Below, piece by piece: positions 54,501 through 62,900 of a DNA stretch of 64,000 nt. The notes under the pieces were generated by a model. It ran no database searches. It had not been told where the DNA came from and worked only from the letters and a program-made list of their open reading frames with translations. Source of the DNA: Giesbergeria sp. (GTDB taxonomy: Bacteria; Pseudomonadota; Gammaproteobacteria; Burkholderiales; Burkholderiaceae_C); contig NZ_JAQUCA010000011.1 of the NCBI RefSeq assembly GCF_028686475.1, positions 20,355-84,354 of the forward strand, written 5' to 3'. A program made the translations under genes and the position numbers. Positions within the stretch are counted from its first letter, which is position 1. The number at the start of each line of letters is the position of its first letter.

Positions 54501-55013
54501 AGTGCAGCACCGGACGAAGAAGCCTTACACCGGGCTTGGCGGCTATGGCTGCATATCTACAACACCAGCCAGACTCTGCCTGGCATGTGGCTTAGCACCG
54601 CATCTGGCCTCAAAGCGCACGACCCCACTCCATTGCTGGCAGTATCCAGCACGCAACAGGCAGCTTCTACCCACCAAAGCTCCCTCCACGGTGCTTGGGA
54701 TGAAACTCTGGAGCAAGTCATGGAGCCATTGCGTGCTGGCTTGCAAAAACTAGCGCAAGCCGGTGCTGAAATTCCAGAGGTGAGCTACGAACTGCTGGAT
54801 GCTAAGGGCAAAGTAGTGGCTGACTGCGAATTGTGTTGGGTGTCTGAGAAGCTGGTGCTTCTGCGTAACGACCAAGCAGACATGCTCGACCTATGGACAG
54901 CGCAGGCATGGAAAGTATTGCTATTGGATGAATCGATGACCAAGATAGATGAGGCTGCATGGTTCAACACCGTAGCGCAGCAGCTAGGCTTGACTTTGAG
55001 CACACAGGAGTAA
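48600..55013 (+). CDS. DUF1998 helicase, DruE- or DrmA/DrmB-like
   Basis: The 2137-residue protein has an SF2 helicase core: VATGTGSGKTE (97-107), VVVDELHTFDGAQGTDL near 230, CAGTSATLGGS near 266, and much later LLSATPTLEMGVDIGDLSSV and QRIGRAGRRDG near 1020-1065. Several zinc ribbons follow (CSQCRTTGW, CISCGTL, CPACGES, CPSCNHM, CQHCGK), and the DUF1998 cluster CSCHDDPEKDGCYRCVFQHR lies near 1627. Beyond it KPDFVIWP...IAVFCDGWAYHKD resembles a PD-(D/E)xK or Vsr-type nuclease. Size and order fit DruE of Druantia, or a fusion of DrmA and DrmB of DISARM. The next gene begins 4 bases after its stop. The ATG has no clear ribosome site. Confidence 0.8.
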   Translation: MLPSLLARDIQTGLKQFLVSAFEPADTFCNGLMARFVDDEAAWLKGPYVQLGLPFSSGQAGRTFFQSFQTAHPGYQHQEQAWERLSSNRKAQSTLVATGTGSGKTECFLFPVLDHCSRARAAGEAGIKALVIYPMNALASDQARRIAELVASVPAFAGLRVGLYVGGQAGAPGEGMLMSPSSVITDRETLRKHPPDILLTNYKMLDYLMLRPKDRRIWAMNAPDSLRYVVVDELHTFDGAQGTDLALLLRRLRARLKIPQSHLICAGTSATLGGSSDTAPLRDYARQIFGVPFDEDAVVTESRQSVGLFLEDATVDYMFSFRPELVAALEAGQYAGPQAAVAAWFRLFFPDTPPPIDVAAPEWRQQLGRLLKQHQLFVNLLKIVKGGVVSYRELSESFARNMPAASQAQVGQVLDALLVLVAWALGENQQPLVTLRVQLWVRELRRMVAKLSVEPQDIRFRSERDLPGERDGVYLPLVQCSQCRTTGWISRLVQGSSKLSTELNEIYNTWFAKRPEATRFYAASSIGHGRSHVEGTVKRVCISCGTLQHAQDECVACGHKELLSIFQVMAQKTQLRGNTQFTLHDTTCPACGESDELLLLGARNATLGSQVVESSWASVFNDDKKLIAFSDSVQDAAHRAGFFGARTYLNNVRTALAHLIDEISPNAQGMGWSDFLEAMARSFETPGSVLHMPPAHLVAEFIAPNMTWQHDWVVGLLQHQSLPAQSRLPERVKKRLLWQAYSEFTYLSQRGRTLERIGKAVLAPPWPMVYAVAGQLLPVYQEQYGTRGLEQQTVAQWLWGMLTHLRRRGGVMHTELANYAGDGNVYALIKTAGRNEWLPKMGESTPRPVFLTQGNQRDFDKISGSSRTWYERWAEAVLGQQTLLGKGMAAAMYAEALKVLASSGVLLKTSHHQGDTWALNPNALELHTTVAFVATEDSKRRLTVPHYMAEQLLGMPCLDAPQLHYEMLLPQARSWWAQRYSQGDLRRVIAAEHTGLLERQTREELEKRFKSKQPQPWFENLLSATPTLEMGVDIGDLSSVLLCSVPPNQASFLQRIGRAGRRDGNAVTTTLADGSSPHDLYFFAETQEMLSGEVAPPGVFLQAAEVLRRQLFAFCMDDWVANLNNDKALPEQTSQALDAIDQNKQERFPYLFCDYVLQHEQRLFDAFVQMLAQDMDEAVRARLLDFMQGQGEADGLRVCLVKALEELLEERRSYKKRKDDLDRAKTKLQQKPQDEATKDEMDKLLRERDKLLELIKEINNRDLLNTLTDAGLIPNYAFPEAGVELKSVLWRKRASDEPGQGAYVTLNTLKYERPAQSALSEFAPENRFYANQRRVEVDQINMNLAKAEAWRFCPSCNHMQNLAKEPDIHLQCPRCNDAMWSDAAQRRTLLRFKQAIANSNDTEVRIDDSTEDREPKYYIRQLMADFAASDIREAWQINTGELPFGFEFITRVTFRDVNFGELAKPGEAFKVADKEEARPGFRLCQHCGKVQKTFKRSGTASQEQIHSFDCPKRNSDDPSNLLECLYLYREFESEALRILVPYTKNGVDERVVQSFMAAMQLGLKKRFGGKVDHLRMVLQDEPGKDGGPKRFYVMLYDSVPGGTGYLHQLLAQEAGTLIQVLNMALAAVADCSCHDDPEKDGCYRCVFQHRLGRSMELVSRDTAKDVLEELVGALDQLERVATISEIYINPHFDSVLEARFIESLKRLGGCSAIPKVKLVGDVVHGKSGHVLEVGGQRYKIEPQCSLGPEQGIAVHSKPDFVIWPWSSNSPRRPIAVFCDGWAYHKDCLREDALKRSAIVASGKFWVWSVTHNDVASALKGELETDLDSPLATMSWHNGSKASDQTPRAQEKAFTLHAIARLLSWLGTPVESAATDPVVNQLQRNALWHGFLMVPSDATQMATYKSLIAQWSDCLPSEVVTVQKGFAPSVSGGNGWCKQFGLWPLSMDRLGFEGSKNWSAPGVLVLDDSAAPDEEALHRAWRLWLHIYNTSQTLPGMWLSTASGLKAHDPTPLLAVSSTQQAASTHQSSLHGAWDETLEQVMEPLRAGLQKLAQAGAEIPEVSYELLDAKGKVVADCELCWVSEKLVLLRNDQADMLDLWTAQAWKVLLLDESMTKIDEAAWFNTVAQQLGLTLSTQE

Positions 55014-55017
55014 CGTA

Positions 55018-57126
55018 ATGGCCCTCAAACCCAAAGTTGCTTTGAGCAACGATTTCCTGCTGCAACTGTCCAAATTGCCTGCCAAAATGCACAGCAAAAT
55101 CATGAAGTGGGCAACGCAATTCCAAGCCGACCCCACCAGCACGGGCATCAACTACGAGAACATCCACAGTGCCCGAGATGCCAACCTCAAATCTGTCAGG
55201 CTCGATGACGATTGGCGTGGCATCATTTTCAAACCACCCACGGGCGACGTGTATGTGCTGCTCTATGTAGACCACCACGATGGTGCTTACCGCTGGGCAA
55301 AGAACCGTAAATTAGCCATCAACCCAGTCACAGGCGCGATGCAACTGGTCAATTTGGAGCAAGTGACCGAACCAGCAACCCAAGCTACACCTTTAGCCGC
55401 CACGGTGCCCGAGCCAACATCCTTGGCCACAGCAAGCACCCTGACAGCGCCGCTATTTGCTGAGTTCTCGGACCATCAGTTGATGAGTCTCGGCGTTCCA
55501 GCCGAGTTGCTGAAAATGGTGCGCTGCGTGATGTCGGATGCACAGCTCGATGCCCTACAAGCTCAATTGCCCGTGGAGGCCTATGAAGGCCTGTTCCTGC
55601 TGGCTGCTGGTGATGACATTGAAGGCATCTTGAAGGCTCGGGAAACGGACGCCAACGCTCAGATTGACCTAGAAGACTTTGCGACTGCCCTCAACACGCC
55701 CGAATCGCAATCCAGGTTTAAGGTAGTCAGTGATGACGAAACCTTACTGTCCATTCTGAACGCCCCACTGGCGCAGTGGCGGGTCTTTCTACACCCAACA
55801 CAAAAGAAGCTGGCTGAAGGTGACCGCAGTGGCCCGGTACGTGTGCTGGGTGGCGCTGGTACCGGTAAAACAGTGTTGGCCATGCACCGCGCCAAGTGGC
55901 TGGCTGAACACAGAACCCCTGCCGGTCAAAAGGTGCTGCTGACGACCTTCACACGCAACCTGTCCAGCGATATCGAACAAAACCTGAAAACCCTGTGTGA
56001 GCCAGAGGTACTCAAACGCCTGGAAGTGACCAATCTTGATGCTTGGGTGCATGCGTATATGCGCAAACAAAAGCTGGAACACCGGATTGTGTACGACCGC
56101 AAGCAAGAAGGAGCAGCGCAGGCGTGGCAATCAGCGATGGCTGTTCGCGATACCAGCTTAGACCTGCCCAATGACTTCTACGAGCAAGAGTTCGAACAAA
56201 TCGTGCTGGCTCAAGGCATTACGACCTTGGAAGAATACCGCATCGCTCGCAGAATTGGGCGCGGTGTTGTGTTAAGTCGCAGCAAACGAGATGCCGTCTG
56301 GCCAGTCTTTGATGAGTACCGGGGGCAACTGGCCTCCAGAAAGCTCAAAGATGTCAACGATGCTTACCGCGAAGTAGCACACATGCTAACCAACGGTCGA
56401 CAAGCAAGCACCAGCTACAGTGGCATCATTGTCGATGAAAGCCAAGATTTTGGTCCGCAAGCACTCAAACTCATCCGAGCCATGATTGCCCCAGACCCAA
56501 ACGACTTGTTTTTTGTCGGTGATGGTCATCAGCGCATTTACAACCGCAACAAAGCGGCGATGAGCCAATGCGGCATTGACATCCGTGGACGCTCAAAAAA
56601 GCTCTATATCAACTACCGCACAACGGATGAAATTCGGCGCCAAGCAGTGGCTCTGCTCGAAGGTGTAGAAATTGATGACTTAGACAATGGGCAAGATGAA
56701 AGCCAACGCTACCGCTCACTGTCACACGGCCCAGTGCCGTCAGTGTTGCATGTGGATGGCTTGGAAAAAGCTTTCATCGAAATTTTGCAATTTCTGCAAC
56801 AAGGACACCACAGCGAAGAAGCCCATCCAGGGCTTACATACTGTGTGATTGCCTCCAGTGAAAAAACCCGTGATGCACTGGCCAAACAGTTGCAAGCAGC
56901 GGGAGTTCGCACGATAAACATCACAGCACAAAGCAACCATACCGATGAACGCAACGTCGTCTATATGTCAACGATGCACCGCGCCAAAGGACTGGAGTTT
57001 GATTGTGTAGCGGTAGTGGCTCCGCAAAGCTATCTGAGCGAAAAATCCAAAGAAAGCAATCAGCGCCAGTTGATGTACGTCGCATTAACTCGGGCGAAGC
57101 GAGGGGCGGTTTTGGTTCTGACTTGA
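55018..57126 (+). CDS. UvrD/Rep-like helicase with RelE/ParE-like N-terminal domain
   Basis: The 702-residue protein begins with about 105 residues of RelE/ParE-fold character (SNDFLLQLSKLPAKMHSKIM, SVRLDDDWRGIIFKPPTGDV, YVDHHDGAYRWAKNRKLAIN). A linker leads to an SF1 helicase core: Walker A LGGAGTGKTVLAMH near 277, LLTTFTRNL (motif Ia), IIVDESQDFGPQ near 472, INYRTTDEIRR (motif IV), STMHRAKGLEFD (motif V) and YVALTRAKRG (motif VI) at the end. GGAG lies 8-9 bases before the ATG, and the gene is coupled to the DUF1998 helicase. I infer a DNA-processing partner of that helicase; whether the N-terminal fold retains toxin activity or is a binding domain is unknown. Confidence 0.82.
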   Translation: MALKPKVALSNDFLLQLSKLPAKMHSKIMKWATQFQADPTSTGINYENIHSARDANLKSVRLDDDWRGIIFKPPTGDVYVLLYVDHHDGAYRWAKNRKLAINPVTGAMQLVNLEQVTEPATQATPLAATVPEPTSLATASTLTAPLFAEFSDHQLMSLGVPAELLKMVRCVMSDAQLDALQAQLPVEAYEGLFLLAAGDDIEGILKARETDANAQIDLEDFATALNTPESQSRFKVVSDDETLLSILNAPLAQWRVFLHPTQKKLAEGDRSGPVRVLGGAGTGKTVLAMHRAKWLAEHRTPAGQKVLLTTFTRNLSSDIEQNLKTLCEPEVLKRLEVTNLDAWVHAYMRKQKLEHRIVYDRKQEGAAQAWQSAMAVRDTSLDLPNDFYEQEFEQIVLAQGITTLEEYRIARRIGRGVVLSRSKRDAVWPVFDEYRGQLASRKLKDVNDAYREVAHMLTNGRQASTSYSGIIVDESQDFGPQALKLIRAMIAPDPNDLFFVGDGHQRIYNRNKAAMSQCGIDIRGRSKKLYINYRTTDEIRRQAVALLEGVEIDDLDNGQDESQRYRSLSHGPVPSVLHVDGLEKAFIEILQFLQQGHHSEEAHPGLTYCVIASSEKTRDALAKQLQAAGVRTINITAQSNHTDERNVVYMSTMHRAKGLEFDCVAVVAPQSYLSEKSKESNQRQLMYVALTRAKRGAVLVLT

Positions 57127-57283
57127 TGGCTGCTAGGGTTTGGAGCGCTTGCAATGCACCCGGAGCAAGTAACATTGCCGCGAGACAAGACTGGTTTCAG
57201 GCCCCCGGCTCTACACGCTACTGGAACCCCTACTTGGAAGATCCCTGTAGATCTCACGGCGCGTGACGTTGTGCTTGGTAAAC

Positions 57284-57306
57284 TATAGAAACTATTTCTA
57301 TATAAT
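57284..57306 (+). promoter_or_regulatory. Palindromic operator and -10 box of the DUF4160/DUF2442 pair
   Basis: TATAGAAA and TTTCTATA (57284-57291 and 57295-57302) form a perfect palindrome around CTA, overlapping a TATAAT box at 57301-57306. The start point would be at about 57313, the ATG itself, so the messenger may be leaderless. The rest of 57127-57283 shows no gene. Confidence 0.55.
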
Positions 57307-57312
57307 GCCAGC

Positions 57313-57543
57313 ATGACGACCAAACAGTGCTTTCGCAACAACAAGTACCGGCTGGAGGTGCGCGAACGCGACCACGGCCCAGCGCATTGCCATCTGGTGG
57401 GTGGCGAGGTGGACGTCATCATTTACTTTGATACCTTGGCTACTGATGGCGTATGGCCGCGCGGCCTGCGTGCTGAAGTCATGCAATGGGTTGAGGTCAA
57501 CTTGGCTGATCTATGGAAAGAGTGGCTCACATGGCACACATGA
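57313..57543 (+). CDS. DUF4160 protein, toxin-like
   Basis: The 76-residue protein has the DUF4160 pattern: YRLEVRERDHGPAHCHLVGG, with the D-H-x-P-x-H-x-H segment, then a strand VDVIIYF and a helical end EVMQWVEVNLADLWKEWL. DUF4160 proteins are regularly paired with DUF2442 proteins in what are thought to be toxin-antitoxin modules. It overlaps the next gene. Its activity is not known. Confidence 0.75.
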   Translation: MTTKQCFRNNKYRLEVRERDHGPAHCHLVGGEVDVIIYFDTLATDGVWPRGLRAEVMQWVEVNLADLWKEWLTWHT

Positions 57544-57989
57544 AACGCGCCCGTCTAGCGGGCATTGAGGTTTTGGCCGAGTTCAAGATGCGCTTGAAAT
57601 TTGTCGATGGCGAGGTCTACATACTGGACTTCAAACCATTGTTTGATGAGTCGCCCGGCCTCGCACGGTTGTGCGATTCCAAGGTCTTCGCCACGGCCAC
57701 ACTGATTGACGGCGAAGGCTGGACAGTGGAGTGGCCAGCCCTGGACATTCAAATTGGTGCTGACACGCTATGGCTGGATGCGCAAGCACAGAACGCCGCT
57801 GATGAGAACACACGCATCTTTGCCCAATGGCGCGCTCGTTATGGTTTGAGTCTGTCTCAAGCTGCCCAAGCACTGGGAATGACATCACGCACCATTAGCG
57901 CCTATGGCACTGGTGCGCGGCCTGTGCCACGTTACATCGCGCTGGCCTGCAAGGGCTGGGAGGTGGAGCACCACCGCCGGGTGGCTTGA
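57531..57989 (+). CDS. DUF2442 protein with C-terminal XRE helix-turn-helix
   Basis: I choose the ATG at 57531, after AAAGAG; a start at 57513 or 57540 is possible. The 152-residue protein has a DUF2442 domain (LAEFKMRLKFVDGEVYILDF, TVEWPALDIQIGADTLWL) and a C-terminal DNA-binding part (YGLSLSQAAQALGMTSRTIS) typical of an antitoxin that represses its operon. It overlaps the DUF4160 gene by 13 bases. The fusion of both domains fits a self-regulating pair; the palindrome at 57284 is the likely operator. Confidence 0.8.
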   Translation: MAHMKRARLAGIEVLAEFKMRLKFVDGEVYILDFKPLFDESPGLARLCDSKVFATATLIDGEGWTVEWPALDIQIGADTLWLDAQAQNAADENTRIFAQWRARYGLSLSQAAQALGMTSRTISAYGTGARPVPRYIALACKGWEVEHHRRVA

Positions 57990-58105
57990 CCTTGTCCTAT
58001 ACCCAAAGGTCTTGGCCCGCTGGCGGGCCAGTGGGAAGGGCGGGCACTGCACCGATCTAAAGCCTACGTTGATTTTTTGGGCAGGAAAAGAAAAGCGCAT
58101 TTTTC

Positions 58106-58349
58106 GGGGCCGCCTCAGAAAACGGAAAATAAAGCACGCTAAGCCGTGCGACCCGCTGGCAAGATCTGGCGTGATGCTGGCGGTGTCAGACTGATGTGTA
58201 CCTCAGCTGGGCGTCAGGTGCACGCCCTGATTTCGTCAGATTAGGGGCCGTTTCCGGCCTTGTCTGACGCTCTCGGCGCAACTTCTTAGGCTTCAACCTG
58301 ACATTCCAGCCGTTAGCGTGCTTTATTTTCCGTTTTCTGAGACGACCCC
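58106..58349. mobile_element. Tn3-derived miniature element (TIME-like) with res-like core
   Basis: The 244-bp element is bounded by 38-bp Tn21-type repeats (58106-58143 GGGGCCGCCTCAGAAAACGG..., 58312-58349 on the other strand) that differ at three positions. Between them are res-like segments (TGTCAGACTGATG, CGTCAGATTAGG, TTGTCTGACGC, CCTGACATTCC) but no gene. Miniature elements of this kind, with Tn3 ends and a resolution site, are mobilised by Tn3 transposases in trans. The flanking 5-mers (TTTTC and ATCTA) do not match, so the two ends may come from different events. Confidence 0.75.
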
Positions 58350-58355
58350 ATCTAG

Positions 58356-58395
58356 CTTAGCGCGTACGATTTTTTCCGAATTCTGAGACGACCCC
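58356..58395. repeat. Additional Tn3-family terminal repeat
   Basis: It reads on the minus strand GGGGTCGTCTCAGAATTCGG and on to CGCTAAG with a 2-base insertion, like the end at 13081-13118 and in the same orientation. It lies six bases from the miniature element and about 150 bases before the unassigned operon. The rest of 57990-58105 and 58396-58551 has no gene. Confidence 0.7.
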
Positions 58396-58551
58396 AATAC
58401 AAAGGGAGTTTCCACTTCCAGAGGTGTTTCAGGACATGTCGAGATCGTAATTCATAATCGAACACAAGACACGCGCTGCGAAAGCATCACCGTCTTTCGG
58501 TTACTGTTTCGGCCAAGATGAGCCCAGCTACGCATTCAGTCAGGATCTACG

Positions 58552-59967
58552 ATGAATAACGAGTACCAGAAAGCCCTAGTCCAATCCGTCAGCGTCTGTC
58601 CTATCTGGCCGGCCGAAGCCACACGGAAAATCGGTCAAATGATCGGCGAGATCAATCAGGCCAATTCCATCATGGGCAATATTTCGGCTACCGCGCAAAA
58701 CGCTGCGATCAAAGGGGGCTTCGCCGCCGAAACCTTTCACGCAGAATCCTTCAATCTGGATGCGATCCTGAAAGACAAGGACGTGCGTGCCTTGACCGAC
58801 AGCTTCAAGCAAACCCCGCTGACGCGCAACGATCCGACTTACGACATCGTGGTGATGAAGGATGGCGAGCAGATGCTGGGTGCGCAACTGAAGTATTTCA
58901 AGGACGCAGACGCGACACAGAATGCCTTCCGTTCGACCCGCGACGGCATTCACCGTTACGAGCAGGCTGACCGCTTCATCGGCCCGTCCGATCAAATCGA
59001 GGGCATTCGTGCGTCCGCTCACAAGACCGTGCTGAAGAATCAACAAACCCGCCCCGAGGTGGCGCGCGCGGCCGAGAAAGTGCGCGACAACACGGTCGGC
59101 CAGATCGAGGTAGACGGCGTGCAGTCTACCCCGCTCAGTAAGACTGAGGCTGAGCAACTCGGTGCTGGCACGCATCAAGGCAAGGATATGCACCAGCGCA
59201 TACAGGAAGGCTATCTGAACAAGGCCACGGTTCAGCAGAGCCTGCGCGCGGCCGGCTCGGCGGCCGTCATCACGGCGGTGACGGCAGGCTGCATCAACAC
59301 GTTCCAGAGCATCAAGCTGGTGCGCGATGGCGAACTAAACACCGAGCAGGCGGCGCTGCGTATCCTGCGTGACACTGCGATCGCGGCAGGTGATAGTGCC
59401 CTGAAAGCCGGTGCAGCCACCGCCAGTGTCAGCCTCGCGGCGCGATCGCTGCCGTCTCTGTTCTCGGGTTCGGCGTTCCAAACCAGCCTGGCCAGCGGCG
59501 CGATCGCCGGCACGACAGTCTGCGCCGTGGATCTGGTGCAATGTCTGGTGCTATTCGCAGCCGGCAAGATGACGCGCGACGAGCTGGAAACGCGCACAGG
59601 CAAGAATATTTTCCAAACCGGCGCAGCTGTGGTTGGTGCCTCGATGGGCTGCTCGATCGGTGCGCTGGGCGGCCCGGTGGGCATGCTGATCGGCAGCCTA
59701 GTGGGCGGGATGATCACTTCGCTGGCGATGAATATCGCGCTCGACAATCACTTCGAGAAGCCGTTCCAGCTGACCCTGGCAGCCACGGAGCAGGTGGTGG
59801 CGATCGGTGTGCACGCGCATGATGCCTTGCAGTACCTGCAACATTCGCAGGAGTATTTCGCGGAGTTTCATCGGGGGCTCGTGTTGTCCGAGCGCCATTT
59901 CGAGCAGCAAATCAAGACCATGCACGCACAGAGCATGCGCTTGAAAAACAAGATCAACAATCTCTGA
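58552..59967 (+). CDS. Unassigned protein: nuclease-like N-terminus plus glycine-zipper membrane segment
   Basis: AGGATC lies about ten bases before the ATG. The 471-residue protein has AAETFHAESFNLDA near 58-71, then YDIVVMKDGEQMLGAQLKYF at 97-116: Glu60, Asp98 and Q112-x-K114 form an E-D-QxK pattern of PD-(D/E)xK-like nucleases. A helical region follows (120-230), then hydrophobic segments near 233-251 and 314-338, and a glycine-zipper stretch at about 358-397 (VVGASMGCSIGALGGPVGML). It ends in an amphipathic, coiled-coil tail. I do not recognise the whole as a known family. The following gene starts 9 bases later. A membrane-inserting toxin with a nuclease-like sensor, or a nuclease anchored to the membrane, are both possible. 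Confidence 0.65.
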   Translation: MNNEYQKALVQSVSVCPIWPAEATRKIGQMIGEINQANSIMGNISATAQNAAIKGGFAAETFHAESFNLDAILKDKDVRALTDSFKQTPLTRNDPTYDIVVMKDGEQMLGAQLKYFKDADATQNAFRSTRDGIHRYEQADRFIGPSDQIEGIRASAHKTVLKNQQTRPEVARAAEKVRDNTVGQIEVDGVQSTPLSKTEAEQLGAGTHQGKDMHQRIQEGYLNKATVQQSLRAAGSAAVITAVTAGCINTFQSIKLVRDGELNTEQAALRILRDTAIAAGDSALKAGAATASVSLAARSLPSLFSGSAFQTSLASGAIAGTTVCAVDLVQCLVLFAAGKMTRDELETRTGKNIFQTGAAVVGASMGCSIGALGGPVGMLIGSLVGGMITSLAMNIALDNHFEKPFQLTLAATEQVVAIGVHAHDALQYLQHSQEYFAEFHRGLVLSERHFEQQIKTMHAQSMRLKNKINNL

Positions 59968-59976
59968 GATATCAAG

Positions 59977-62900
59977 ATGAATCAAGCCAGCCTGAGCGAA
60001 GCCGAACAGATTTTCGGGGCGCCGCTCGACAGTTCGGAACTCACTGCGATCAATCAGCTCGTCGAAAAGCATCGAGCTAATGCCGCCGTCACACAGCAAT
60101 TGGCGATGGATGCCTCGCGGCTTGTCACGGCCAGCCAAGAGCGCCTGGCGCGCCAGTTGGAGGCTGGTTTCTTCAAGCGCCTGGCCCATTCGGTCAGCGG
60201 CAAGACTAGCGAAAATCAGGCGCTGAACCAGGCGGATATGCTGCAGATGCAGCGCTTTGCTTGGCATTACCTGCAGCAATTGCAACAGCAGAATCTAATC
60301 ACAGCGCAAGGCATTGCGGTGATCCGCAACAACCTCGGCACGATGAACGAAGTGATCATCGAAACCCGAGATTTTCTCGAGCAGGCGGTCGACAGAATCG
60401 ATCAGCGTCTGCGGCGTCTCGAGGACAACACGAATTTCAGCAATTGGGCACTCAATATCGAGGCCAACAAGCGCCGCTTCGCGCCGATCCCCAAGAACTT
60501 ACTGGTTCTGCGGCTTGCCTATGATTTCCTGCGTCAGCATCCGGGCGCGATGCTGACCGGCCGCGACATCGGCAATTACCTCGTTACCACGCTGGAAAAG
60601 CTTGGGGTGAATTGCGACGAAACCCTGCGCCTGCTCGATTTCATCAATGATTTGATCGATCAGATCGGCTATGTGGGCCTCGATCAATACCGCGCCACCG
60701 TCGCGCTGTCGACCGATGAGCACGGCATCGATTCGGCCTATATCCAAAATTCGATTTCCGGCGTCGGCTTCAATGCGCTTTATTTCCTGGCCGATCACTA
60801 CGTGAAAATCGCCGACTTGATCGGCGATCCGGAGTTGTGCCCCAGCGACGCGGCGCGCGAGAAAATCATCGCAAAATTCTTCGGTCAGGAGCTGAACGGC
60901 CTAGCTACGACCTACAGCATTCGGGATCTGATCTGCGAAATCATCAGCGGCGGCCAACTGGCGATTGCGGTGTATCGCGATGAGCACAGACTCGACGTGC
61001 CGCCAGAGGCACCAGCTCTGGACACGGAAGCCGCGTCGGAGCAGATCGCGCTTGTGTCGTCGCTGCCGGACATCACCGTGCACAGTTTCCTCGACGCCTG
61101 CGGCAGCAACCAAGCCAAGCGCGATTACCTGCTGCTGCTGGCTTTGTGCGTGGACAACGCCGCGGCGCTGAGCAGCCCGGCGCGCGAATTCATCGCGTTG
61201 CTGGCAGACCATGCCGGCACGCCCGAGCTGCTCCAGGATGTGCTCGAGCTAGCCGACAATCCACGCAAGGCGCTGCACTGCCAGCCGATTATGCAGGCCT
61301 TGCTCGACGACGAGAACAAGAAAGCCACCTGGCTGCTCGATGCCTTCTTCCTGTTGACGCTCGCGCAAAAGCCGATCGAAAGCCCGGCGATCAAGATCGT
61401 GCTCGGGCTCCTCAAGCCGACGAATCTGAAGGACATCTTGCCTAGCCTGCTGCTAATGGTGAACGGCGAGGACTCCGCCGCCGTGCTCCACGCCGCCCAG
61501 CAGTTGAACGCAAGCACGCAGGGCTGGAAGAACCTGGTGCGCTATCGCGCGCTGCGTTTCGATGCCTACTATTCCAAGGTGCTCAAGCAGTTGAGCGTGG
61601 CCGGTTGGGCCAATCTGCAGATCACGGTGGAAATCGGCAGCGTGTCCATGAAGGCCATGGAATATGCGTTCTACATGCCCTCGTCCGACGGCGGTTTCCT
61701 GAGCGGTGTGCTGGACAAGGCCGGCTCCGCCGCCTGCAGCCTCGGGCGGCGTTTGGCGCTGTCGAGCCTGAACGAAATCCGGAAGAAGGCACGCGATTTC
61801 TTGTCGGAGCATCAATCAGCGCTGTACGTGGCGAACAGCCAGATTGCCCACTGGAATCTGCCCACATTCGAATTCTCGAACGACATCGCTTATTCGGATT
61901 ACGTGCTGGACGACTCCACCGACAACGAAGACTGGGGCGACCAGTTCCAGCGCTACTACAACCAGATCGAACACACGCTCAATGCATTTTCCTGCGTGTG
62001 CACCGAAGCCTCTGAGCAGCTTGAGTTTTTCGTCAAGGGCGACTTCGATTCCTCGGTCATCGCGATCAAGGAACGCAAACGGGCGGAATGGCAGCAGAAG
62101 CAAGCGTTGGAACAGTTGAAGATGCAGTCGGTGACGATAGTGAAGGACGGCGAGCCCTGCCTGCTTGGCCTCGAATGGCAGCAAGTCACGCAGCCGCCGT
62201 GCGAAGCGGAGAAGATTACTTACATCCGCACTGACGGCAAGTTCTGGCTGGTGGTGGCCTGCATCGATTCCAAGGACCGCTTCTATCGCAGCGAAGACGG
62301 CTTGCAGTGGCAGGAGGTGTGGCTTGATGCGCCCGAATGCGAGGTCAGCCTGAACAAGCTCGAGATCGTCAACGGCGTGTGGATCGCGTGGAACCGCTCC
62401 TGGTCGTGCGCTTCGCGCCCCGAGGGGTTTTATTACTCGCGCGACGCATTGAACTGGCAACACAGTGCCGGCCCGGCACCCGCGAACAACAGCGATCTGT
62501 CGCTCAATGACGGCAAATTGTCTTATCAGGACATCGTGTATTTCAATGGCATGTGGCTATGGACCGCGACGAAATACCGGCGTTACAGCTATGTCGAAAA
62601 AGGCTTCTTTTCCGACACCACCAAGTCGGGCTCGTATGCGCAAACCCTCGTGTTCCGCGGGGCCGATCTCGCCGGCCCTTGGGAGCCCTGGGATCAGACA
62701 CCGCGTACCGGCGAGGGCGTGGTTATCGAACGGATCTGCTCCCTGCCCGGCCGCAATGGCTTGCTGGCGTTCTGCAAATACGACTGGTCGTACATGCACG
62801 ACAACAAGAAGCCCGAGCAGCCGCCGTTCGTCATGTATTACGGCGCGGCCAAAGCGTGGCAAAAATGCGAATGGGAGAGCAGCTCGCACTACACCGCGTC

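Noticed and set aside
59698..60285. 195-codon minus-strand frame over the junction of the unassigned operon
   Set aside because: It covers the ends of two plus-strand genes with good starts and has a shadow-like composition.
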